Source of the DNA: Paracoccus sp. (in: a-proteobacteria) | GTDB taxonomy: Bacteria > Pseudomonadota > Alphaproteobacteria > Rhodobacterales > Rhodobacteraceae | DNA length: 42,005 bases | Assembly: GCF_030536915.1 (NCBI RefSeq) | Contig: NZ_JAUNPC010000002.1 | Location: 50,781-92,785, forward strand | Direction of reading: 5' to 3' | In this document: positions 33,122-40,173 of the stretch, in pieces | How positions within the stretch are numbered: the first letter of the stretch is position 1 | Layout of the letters: every line of letters starts with the position of its first letter | Position numbers and translations under genes: made by a program | Notes under the pieces: generated by a model | Told to the model about the DNA's origin: nothing | The model's input: only the letters and a program-made list of their open reading frames with translations | Databases searched by the model: none

Positions 33122-33802
33122 ATGCGGATGCGCGACACGATCATCAAGCCGATGCACCCCGAGGGCAGGCGCTTCGTCGCGATCTTCGCCGCCGTCACCC
33201 TGCTGCTGTTCCTGCTATGGGAGCCCCTCGGCTGGATCGGCATCGGGCTGACGGTCTGGTGCTATTACTTCTTCCGCGACCCCGAGCGGGTGACGCCCGC
33301 CCGCCCCGGACTGGTGGTGAGCCCCGCCGACGGGATCGTTTCGCTGATCGAGCCTGCGGTCCCGCCCGCCGAGCTGGGCATGGCCGACACGCCCCTGACC
33401 CGCGTCAGCGTCTTCATGAGCGTCTTCAACGGCCACATCAACCGCAGCCCCGTCGCGGGCGAGGTCGCGGCGATCTCGTACCGTCCCGGCAAGTTCTTCA
33501 ACGCCTCGCTGGACAAGGCGAGCGTCGATAACGAACGCAACAGCCTGCGCATCCGCATGGCGGATGGGCGCGACCTTGCGGTGGTGCAGATCGCCGGGCT
33601 GGTCGCGCGGCGCATCCTGTGCTTTGTCCGGCCCGGCGACCGGCTTGCGACCGGGGAACGCTTCGGCCTGATCCGCTTCGGCTCGCGGCTGGATGTCTAC
33701 CTGCCGCCGGGGGTCGCGCCGTTGGTGGACATCGGCCAGACCATGGTGGCCGGGGAAACCGTCCTTGCCGACCTGAATGCGACCGCCCCGGTGCAGGCAT
33801 GA
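33122..33802 (+). CDS. psd: Phosphatidylserine decarboxylase proenzyme
   Basis: This enzyme converts phosphatidylserine to phosphatidylethanolamine in the inner membrane. It is the short form of the family (226 residues). Hydrophobic anchors lie at about residues 18-50 ([28 protein letters not shown]). Conserved motifs follow: [42 protein letters not shown] and [11 protein letters not shown]. The proenzyme should cut itself between Gly187 and Ser188, making the pyruvoyl cofactor. GGGAAG lies before the ATG; an in-frame ATG at 33128 is the only near alternative. Its stop overlaps the start of pssA (ATGA). It opens a three-gene phospholipid operon. Confidence 0.95.
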   Translation: MRMRDTIIKPMHPEGRRFVAIFAAVTLLLFLLWEPLGWIGIGLTVWCYYFFRDPERVTPARPGLVVSPADGIVSLIEPAVPPAELGMADTPLTRVSVFMSVFNGHINRSPVAGEVAAISYRPGKFFNASLDKASVDNERNSLRIRMADGRDLAVVQIAGLVARRILCFVRPGDRLATGERFGLIRFGSRLDVYLPPGVAPLVDIGQTMVAGETVLADLNATAPVQA

Positions 33803-34536
33803 CCCAGCCCGCCCCCCAGGCCGAGTTCTCGCTGTTCCAGCTTCTGCCGAACGTCCTGACCATTCTTGCGATCTGCGCGGGGCTGACCGCGATCCGCTTC
33901 GGGGTGCAGGGGGATTACGTCGTGTCCGTGCTGCTGATCATCGGCGCGGGCATCATCGACGGGATCGACGGGCGGCTGGCGCGGCTCCTGGGCAGTTCCA
34001 GCAAGATGGGGGCGGAACTGGATTCGCTGGCCGATTTCCTGAACTTCGGCGTGGCCGCGCCCCTGACGCTGTATTTCTGGGCCTTGCAGGACATGCGGGG
34101 CTTGGGCTGGATCTCGGTCCTGGTCTTCGCGGTCTGCTGCGTGATCCGGCTGGCGCGGTTCAACGTCTCGGCCAAAGCGGACGCGCCCGGCGACAGCGCC
34201 TATTTCCAGGGCGTGCCCTCGCCCGCGGGGGCGCTGCTGGTCATGCTGCCGATGTATCTGTCCTTCGCGATCGCCGACCGGGCGGTGCTGCCGGACACAG
34301 TGATCTGCCTTCACATGATCCTGGTGGGGCTGCTGATGATCAGCCGGCTGCCGACATGGTCCTTCAAGACCACCAAGATCTCGCGCGAGAACGTCAAGTT
34401 CTTCCTTGTCGGCGTCGTGGTGTTCGGCGCGGCGCTGTTCAGCTTTGCCTGGGCAACGCTGATCGTGCTTTGCCTGGGCTATGTCGCCATGGTGATCTGG
34501 GCATGGATCGACCCGCGACGCCCCCGCAGCGGATAG
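33799..34536 (+). CDS. pssA: CDP-diacylglycerol-serine O-phosphatidyltransferase
   Basis: This membrane enzyme makes phosphatidylserine from CDP-diacylglycerol and serine, the substrate of the decarboxylase encoded just before it. The protein has 245 residues and several transmembrane helices. The CDP-alcohol phosphotransferase motif is complete: [28 protein letters not shown] (in part), with the DG...AR...G...D...D pattern at about residues 53-80. The C-terminal region includes [12 protein letters not shown]. The reading frame is open further upstream, but the ATG at 33799 overlaps the psd stop and fits the family start. Confidence 0.95.
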   Translation: MTQPAPQAEFSLFQLLPNVLTILAICAGLTAIRFGVQGDYVVSVLLIIGAGIIDGIDGRLARLLGSSSKMGAELDSLADFLNFGVAAPLTLYFWALQDMRGLGWISVLVFAVCCVIRLARFNVSAKADAPGDSAYFQGVPSPAGALLVMLPMYLSFAIADRAVLPDTVICLHMILVGLLMISRLPTWSFKTTKISRENVKFFLVGVVVFGAALFSFAWATLIVLCLGYVAMVIWAWIDPRRPRSG

Positions 34537-34544
34537 GAGCTCCC

Positions 34545-35171
34545 ATGGATATCGAAGCGGTCCGATCCTCTTATTCGCGCTGGGCGCCGATCTACGACCG
34601 CACCTTCGGGGCGGTCACCGGCAGCGGCCGGCGCCGCGCCGTGGACTACATGAACAGCCGTCCGGGATCGGTCCTTGAGGTCGGCGTGGGCACCGGCCTG
34701 TCGCTGGACCTTTACGGGCCGGAAATGCAGGTCACCGGCATCGATTTCAGCCGCGAGATGCTGCAGAAGGCCATCGACAAGACCCGGCGGCTGCAACTGG
34801 CCCATGTCCGCGAGTTGCGGCAGATGGATGCGCGGACGCTGGACTTTCCCGACGGGCATTTCGACATGGTCGCGGCGATGCACGTCCTTTCGGTTGTCCC
34901 CGAGCCCGAGCGGGTGATGGCCGAGATCGCGCGGATCTGCAGGCCCGGCGGAAAGGTCGTTATCACCAATCATTTCGCGCGGGAAAAGGGCGGGCTTGCC
35001 GCGCTGGAACGCGCCCTGGCCCCGCTGGCCGACAGGATCGGCTGGCATTCCGACTTCCGCATCGAGACCATCCTGCAGGAAGACTCGCTTGCGCTCGAAC
35101 AGCGCAAGGCCCTGCCGCCGCTGGGCCTGATGACCTTCCTCGTGCTGGGCAAGCGCGACAGCCTGGCCTGA
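34545..35171 (+). CDS. pmtA: Phosphatidylethanolamine N-methyltransferase, PmtA type
   Basis: This 208-residue SAM-dependent methyltransferase probably adds methyl groups stepwise to phosphatidylethanolamine, giving phosphatidylcholine. SAM motif I is VLEVGVGTGLSLDLYG and the acidic motif II is VTGIDFSREML. DGHFDMVAAMHVLSVVPEPERVMAEI follows. The N-terminus SSYSRWAPIYDRTFGAV is typical of the Rhodobacter sphaeroides-type PmtA, which has nearly the same length. The operon position after psd and pssA supports the call over a generic methyltransferase such as UbiE, which it also resembles. GGATAGGAG lies before the ATG, eight bases after the pssA stop. Confidence 0.88.
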   Translation: MDIEAVRSSYSRWAPIYDRTFGAVTGSGRRRAVDYMNSRPGSVLEVGVGTGLSLDLYGPEMQVTGIDFSREMLQKAIDKTRRLQLAHVRELRQMDARTLDFPDGHFDMVAAMHVLSVVPEPERVMAEIARICRPGGKVVITNHFAREKGGLAALERALAPLADRIGWHSDFRIETILQEDSLALEQRKALPPLGLMTFLVLGKRDSLA

Positions 35172-35193
35172 TCCGCCAGCCGCGTAGCGGCGG

Positions 35194-35550
35194 TCAGTCC
35201 GCCAGGGCTTGGGCCGACAACGCGCAGTGAACGGCGGGTGTGGCCTCGGGCGCGGGAACGCAGCCGTCGGTGGCGTCTAGGGGCTCGATCACGGCGCCGC
35301 TTGCGGGCAACGTCACACGCCAGGGGTGAACATGCGGTCCCTGCGCATCGCCATGGGCATAGGCGGTGAAGCTCAGGTCGGTCTCGGCGCAGCGGGTCGC
35401 GATGACTTCGACCCCCGCGCCTTCCAGCACGCCGCGCACGGCCTCGGCGCGGGCCGCACAGGCGGCGGCGTCCTCGGGCGAGGACAGGGCCAGATGCGTG
35501 GTCCCGCCTCCGGGCGCCAGTGTCAGCACGACAAGAACGGGTTTCAGCAT
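35194..35550 (-). CDS. Small protein of unknown function
   Basis: This 118-residue protein begins MLKPVLVVLTLAPGGGTTHLALSS and continues with an Ala-rich helical stretch, followed by RCAETDLSFTAYAHGDAQGPHVHPW. Four Cys are spread along the chain. AAAGGA lies seven bases before the ATG. The start has a hydrophobic stretch that might be a weak membrane or export signal, but it is short. It points away from the glycan-module genes and converges on pmtA with a 22-base gap. Codon use looks normal for the genome, which supports a real gene. I do not recognise a family. Confidence 0.6.
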   Translation of the reverse strand: MLKPVLVVLTLAPGGGTTHLALSSPEDAAACAARAEAVRGVLEGAGVEVIATRCAETDLSFTAYAHGDAQGPHVHPWRVTLPASGAVIEPLDATDGCVPAPEATPAVHCALSAQALAD

Positions 35551-35699
35551 GGCGCGGTCCTTTGCGGCAAGGGGTCGGGTCGGTCCCGGTCTTGCGGCGG
35601 ATCGTAGCGGCCGGCGCCGGGCTTCGCCATCCCCGCGTCAGCCGGGGCACGCGGGCGGCAACCCTTCCCTTTCGCGCGAATCTACCGCACACAGCGGCC

Positions 35700-37142
35700 A
35701 TGTCGCGTGACCCGGGCAACAACCAGACGTTGATCTCCGCCAGCAACGGCCCGGTGGTCGAGGCCGATTCCACCGGGCTGGTGCTGCGGCTGTCCGACCG
35801 GGTGATCCGGGACATCGCCCGCCGCCTTCCGCGCCCCTCCGGCAGCCCTGCAGCGCCTGCCGGGGAACCCGCGGGTGTCGCCCCGGCCGGGCGGCTGGAT
35901 GCGGGGATGCTGGGCGACATCGACGCCTGGGACCTGCAGCGCGAAGGCGACTGGCTGCGCTTCGTCGCCCATCGTCCGGGCGCGGCGGGCGCGCGGCGCT
36001 ACCGCCGGCATGTCGCGGGCGGCGGCGTGATCGCCGAAACGCCCGGCCCGGTCCTGGGGGTGCTGTCGCTGGGCGCGGGACGGCGTCTGACCACCTTTTC
36101 CGGTGCGCCGCGCTTTCCCCATCACGTCATGGCCTGCGTCGCCCCGGACGAGGGCGAGCCGAATTTACCCGTGACCGGCTGGCGCAACCGGGGCGCCGAC
36201 AGCATGCTTGCCGATGCGCTGCTGTCGCTGCGGCACGAGGCGTATCGCGCGCTGCCCCTGATCGTCGCCATGCCCGTGCCCCTGCCGCCCGGACCCTTGC
36301 CCCCGGCCGCCGGTGCCGCGATGGCGGTGGTGGACGACCAGTTGCGGCGGCTGGGGGAACTGGCGGGCTCGCTTGGAAAACCCGCGCGGCTTGCCTGCAT
36401 CGGGCTCGAGATCGGCCACGACCAGGCGCCCGCCACCGCCGCGCGGTTCCATGCCGAGGCGCTGGCCTTCCTTGACCTGATCGCGGCGCGGCTGGCGCCC
36501 GGTCTCGGCACGCCGCGCTTTCTGATGGTCGCGGATGCGGGGCCATGGTGGGCGCATGACGCCGATGCGAACCGGGCGGCGATCGAGGGACAGCATCTGC
36601 TGGCGCTGCGGCCCGGCCGGCATGAACTCACAGTGGTCGCGCCATCCTACATGTTCGCGCAGGACAACCTCGGCCAGCCGACCGAGGCGGCCCTGCTGGA
36701 CCGCGCCCGGATCGAGGCCGAGGCGCTGGAAACCCTGCTGCGGCGGAAGCCATGGACCTGCCCGGTCCTGTGCCTTGCCGAGAGGGGGGATCGCACGATC
36801 CGCGCCGTTTTCAAGGCCAACGGGCCGCTGCTGATCGACGCCGCCGACCCCTTCGGCGCGGGTCCGGGCGCGGGCTTCGCGCTGGCGGGCAGCACCGCGG
36901 GGATCGCCTCGGTCGAGATTGCGCCGGACGATCCGCAGAGCGTCCTCATCCATCTGGACGGCCCGCTGGAACCGCTTGCCGGTGCCCAGCCGCGGCTGGA
37001 TTACGCCGTCGGCGGCCCGGCGCGCGGACGGGGCGTGGCGCATCCCCCGGCCTGCGGGGCGGTGCGGGACGAATGGGCACTGGAGCGCGATGGCGGAACG
37101 CTGCGCCGCTGGGCCTTGCCCGGCAGTCTCGTGATCCGGTGA
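35700..37142 (+). CDS. Unrecognised protein heading the RTX enzyme cluster
   Basis: This 480-residue protein has no signal peptide and no transmembrane segment that I can see. The first 130 residues are variable. A more structured part lies at about residues 150-370, with LGAGRRLTTFSGAPRFPHHVMACVAPDEGEPN, RNRGADSMLADALLSLRHEAYRALPLIVAMPVP and LMVADAGPWW. It ends in a beta-rich region (about 385-480). The middle could be a Rossmann-like or SGNH-hydrolase-like fold, but no catalytic motif is clear. The start ATG at 35700 is tentative, since its ribosome site is weak and the frame stays open upstream to 35520. It overlaps or nearly touches the next gene (possible GTGA coupling) and probably works with the lectin-like, sulfatase and glycosidase genes that follow. 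Confidence 0.65.
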   Translation: MSRDPGNNQTLISASNGPVVEADSTGLVLRLSDRVIRDIARRLPRPSGSPAAPAGEPAGVAPAGRLDAGMLGDIDAWDLQREGDWLRFVAHRPGAAGARRYRRHVAGGGVIAETPGPVLGVLSLGAGRRLTTFSGAPRFPHHVMACVAPDEGEPNLPVTGWRNRGADSMLADALLSLRHEAYRALPLIVAMPVPLPPGPLPPAAGAAMAVVDDQLRRLGELAGSLGKPARLACIGLEIGHDQAPATAARFHAEALAFLDLIAARLAPGLGTPRFLMVADAGPWWAHDADANRAAIEGQHLLALRPGRHELTVVAPSYMFAQDNLGQPTEAALLDRARIEAEALETLLRRKPWTCPVLCLAERGDRTIRAVFKANGPLLIDAADPFGAGPGAGFALAGSTAGIASVEIAPDDPQSVLIHLDGPLEPLAGAQPRLDYAVGGPARGRGVAHPPACGAVRDEWALERDGGTLRRWALPGSLVIR

Positions 37143-37147
37143 CGCCG

Positions 37148-37852
37148 ATGCTGACGCTGCCCTTCGCCGTGCCCGAAGCCGCCCTGACCAACCGCGAGGC
37201 CGCCCGCCTGTCCCGGCTGACGCAGCAGGCCGGGGGGACCTGGCTGCGCGGCGCCGATGGCGGGGCGGACCGATGGCCCGCTGCGGATGGTGGAGCAGCC
37301 GCGACGCCGGTTGCCGATCCCCCGGTCTTTGCGCGGCACGCCGGCCGCATGGCGCTGAACCTGACGGCCGGAGAGAACGGGGGCCTGCGCCTGCCCGATG
37401 CCGTCCCCGACCCGGCGCGCTGGTCGGCGGCGATCCTGTGGACGGGCGACAGCCCCGCGCAGGCGCTGCTGGCCATGCGGTCCGAACGCGGCGGCAACCC
37501 GGTCCATCTGTCCGAAACCGGGGAAGGGCTGGTCTTCCGCGACGACGACGGCACTGCCTCGGCCGGCCTGCCGCCAGGGGGCGGGGGCTGGCGGCTGACG
37601 CTGCTTTCCTGCGCGGACGGCACGCTGCGGCTTTCGCAGGATGGGCAGACCGCCCGCGCAGAGGGGCTGACGGTTCCCGAAGGCCCCGCGCATCTGCTGA
37701 TCGGGTGCCGCAGCGCCCGGCGCGGGATGCGGCGGACGCTGGGCGCGGGCCGCATCGCCGAGGTCTGGCTGTGGCCCGGCCTCGACATCCTGTCCGATGC
37801 CGGCGCCGCCCTGCGCCATGCCTTGGACGACCTTCTGCTGTGGGAGAGTTGA
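37148..37852 (+). CDS. Lectin-like (concanavalin A/LamG-type) protein
   Basis: This protein of 234 residues has no signal peptide. From about residue 85 it reads as a beta-sandwich: FRDDDGTASAGLPPGGGGWRLTLLSCADGTLRLSQDGQ, then GCRSARRGMRRTLGAGRIAEVWLWPGLDILSD. This alternation, ending in an 'RIAEVxLWPG' strand, is typical of LamG/concanavalin A-like domains that bind glycans. A GTG at 37139, overlapping the upstream stop, is an alternative start adding three residues. It ends two bases before the sulfatase gene. A glycan-binding partner of the next two enzymes is a reasonable inference; the fold call itself is tentative. Confidence 0.6.
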   Translation: MLTLPFAVPEAALTNREAARLSRLTQQAGGTWLRGADGGADRWPAADGGAAATPVADPPVFARHAGRMALNLTAGENGGLRLPDAVPDPARWSAAILWTGDSPAQALLAMRSERGGNPVHLSETGEGLVFRDDDGTASAGLPPGGGGWRLTLLSCADGTLRLSQDGQTARAEGLTVPEGPAHLLIGCRSARRGMRRTLGAGRIAEVWLWPGLDILSDAGAALRHALDDLLLWES

Positions 37853-37854
37853 GC

Positions 37855-40158
37855 ATGGCCTTCACCCGCGACAGCATCCGTGACGACAACATCTGCCTGA
37901 TCTGGGTGGATGACATGATCGACATCTTCACCTGGCGCGATGCTTTCGGCGTCACCATCCGCACCCCGAACATCGACCGGCTGCTGAACCCGGGGGTGCG
38001 CTTTGCCAACACCTATGCCTCGGTGCCGCTTTGCGCCCCCTGCCGGGCCGAGGTGGCGACGGGGATCTCGCCCTGGCGCTCGGGGCTGGTGGATCTCAAC
38101 CGCGTCTGGCGCGACGTGATGCCGCCCGAATACGCCTGGGCCTATGACCTGCGCCGCACGGGCTTCTATAATTTCACCACCGGCAAGACCGACGCGCATT
38201 ATCAGCCGATGCCCGAATCCTACCGGCGCATCCTGTTCCACGAGGACCCCGAGGCGGCCGACAAGGGCGGTCGGCGCAACGTCAAGGAATATCTGGGCGG
38301 CAAGGGACCGGGCATCGCCGGCGTCAATCATCCGGACGACGACGGCTCGCAGGACGACCTTTTCTATGACTACTGGGTGGCGCAGAACGCCATCGACCAT
38401 CTGCGGCGGGCCGACCCGGACCGGCGCCACCTGATCCAGCTTGGCTTCAAGCACCCGCATTTCAACCTGCAATGCCCCGACCGCTTCTACCAGATGTATG
38501 ATCCCGCGCAGATCGCCTGGCCCTCGGTCGCCGCGCCCGAGGATTTCCACGGCCCCCAGCCTGGCATGGCGGTCTATGAACTGGCCTATATCGTCAATGG
38601 AAGCTGGACCCCGGAAAAGGCGGGGGACGAGGGCTGGCGGCAGGTCGTGCGCGCCTATTTCGCCGCCTGCAGCCATGTGGACCACGAGATCGGCCGCTTC
38701 CTCGACGCGCTGGCGGCCTCGCCTCTGAGTGACCGGACGACGGTGATTTTTCTGTCCGACAACGGCTTCAACCTGGGCAATCACGACAGCTTCCACAAGA
38801 TGAGCCAGTGGGACAGCGCGGCCCATGTCCCCTTGGGCATCTGGAGCCCGCGGATGGAGGCGGGCCGGGTGGTGGACCTGCCGATCTCGCTGCACAACCT
38901 GCCGATGACGATCATGGACCTGGCGGGCCTGCCGCGCCGGCCCGACTGGCCATCGGGGCAGAGCCTGCTGCCGCTGATCGACGACAGCTTCGGGCAGTTC
39001 GATGAGACGAAATCCCCCGTCACCTCGGTCTTCGGCACGCTGTCGGTGCGCCCCACCGCACCCGACCTGCGCCACCTGCGCTATTTCCGCTATCCGAACG
39101 GCGAGGAGCATGTCTATGACCTGCTCGCCGACCCCGGCGAGACGACGAACCTTGCCGGAACCGCGCCCATGGACCGGCTGCGGGACGAACTGGTGCGGAA
39201 CGCGGCCGATCTTGGCATCGACCTGTCGGGGGCCGAGAACCCGGCCCAAGGCATCAACGCGATGATGGCCGTGGACGGCTCGGTCGTGCTGGCGGGGGGT
39301 GCGCGGGACACGCATTACTGGGCCTATGGCGCCGACACCGCCCGGATCAGCGCCGAGGCGGACGGCGGGCACAACACGCTCTGGTATCTCGGCGGTCCCA
39401 ACGACTTTGTGTTGCAGATGCCGCCCCACCTGCACGAATTGCGGGTCGCCACGGTGGTCGCCCGCACCGAGGGGGGCGAATCGCGCGAAGGCCGGACGCT
39501 GCGGGTCGTCGGCCACCCGGACAGCCCCTTCCGCTTTGAAAGCTCGGAACGGGTCTCGGTGCATGTGGTCGGCTCGAACGGCGACGACGTGATGATCGGG
39601 CAGAAATACGGCGGCGGGACCTTTCACGGGCAGGGGGGCGACGACCTGCTGGTCGCGACCTCCAAGCGGCCCAAGGACCGCAATGTCTTCCATGGCGGGT
39701 CCGGCAACGACACCCTGATCGGCGGGCCGGGGCGCGACAGCCTTTACGGCGGCTCGGGCGATGACGTGATCCACCTGCGCGGCGCCCGTGGGCTGGTCGT
39801 GGCCGGGCCGGGCAATGACGAGATCCGCGCCGAGGAAGGCGAGGCAGAGATCGACGCCGGACCGGGGCGCAACGTGATCGACCTGGCGGCGGGCAGCCAT
39901 CGCGTGACGCTCGGCCCCGGCCCGAACCGCATCACGGCCGGGCCGGGCGCCAAACGGTTCATTCTGGAACACGGCGCCACGGTCGAGCTGACCGGCTGGG
40001 ACCGGGCGCAGCGCTACGTCCTGAAGGACTGGTCCGGGCCGGTTCACCAGCGGGTACTGGATGGCGGCGGGACGATGCTTTACGCGGCGACTTCGTGCCT
40101 TGTCGTGACCGACTGCCCCGAGGGCACAGAGCTTCTTGCCCAAGTCGAGGGCGCCTGA
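37855..40158 (+). CDS. Sulfatase with C-terminal RTX calcium-binding repeats
   Basis: This 767-residue protein joins a type I sulfatase to an RTX tail. The catalytic motif is LCAPCRAEVATG; Cys60 should become formylglycine, with Arg64 next in the active site. Metal-binding acidic residues appear in LIWVDDMID (near residue 20) and FLSDNGFNLGNHD (about 300-312), followed by a conserved His-Lys. At about 575-665 there are Gly/Asp nonapeptide repeats (GGSGNDTLIGGPGRDSLYGG, and GGSGDDVIHL), which bind calcium and mark type I secretion. No N-terminal signal peptide is present, in line with that route. It would remove sulfate esters from an extracellular glycan or other sulfated compound. The ATG follows the upstream stop by two bases. 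Confidence 0.88.
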   Translation: MAFTRDSIRDDNICLIWVDDMIDIFTWRDAFGVTIRTPNIDRLLNPGVRFANTYASVPLCAPCRAEVATGISPWRSGLVDLNRVWRDVMPPEYAWAYDLRRTGFYNFTTGKTDAHYQPMPESYRRILFHEDPEAADKGGRRNVKEYLGGKGPGIAGVNHPDDDGSQDDLFYDYWVAQNAIDHLRRADPDRRHLIQLGFKHPHFNLQCPDRFYQMYDPAQIAWPSVAAPEDFHGPQPGMAVYELAYIVNGSWTPEKAGDEGWRQVVRAYFAACSHVDHEIGRFLDALAASPLSDRTTVIFLSDNGFNLGNHDSFHKMSQWDSAAHVPLGIWSPRMEAGRVVDLPISLHNLPMTIMDLAGLPRRPDWPSGQSLLPLIDDSFGQFDETKSPVTSVFGTLSVRPTAPDLRHLRYFRYPNGEEHVYDLLADPGETTNLAGTAPMDRLRDELVRNAADLGIDLSGAENPAQGINAMMAVDGSVVLAGGARDTHYWAYGADTARISAEADGGHNTLWYLGGPNDFVLQMPPHLHELRVATVVARTEGGESREGRTLRVVGHPDSPFRFESSERVSVHVVGSNGDDVMIGQKYGGGTFHGQGGDDLLVATSKRPKDRNVFHGGSGNDTLIGGPGRDSLYGGSGDDVIHLRGARGLVVAGPGNDEIRAEEGEAEIDAGPGRNVIDLAAGSHRVTLGPGPNRITAGPGAKRFILEHGATVELTGWDRAQRYVLKDWSGPVHQRVLDGGGTMLYAATSCLVVTDCPEGTELLAQVEGA

Positions 40159-40173
40159 TCGACGGAGACCGAC

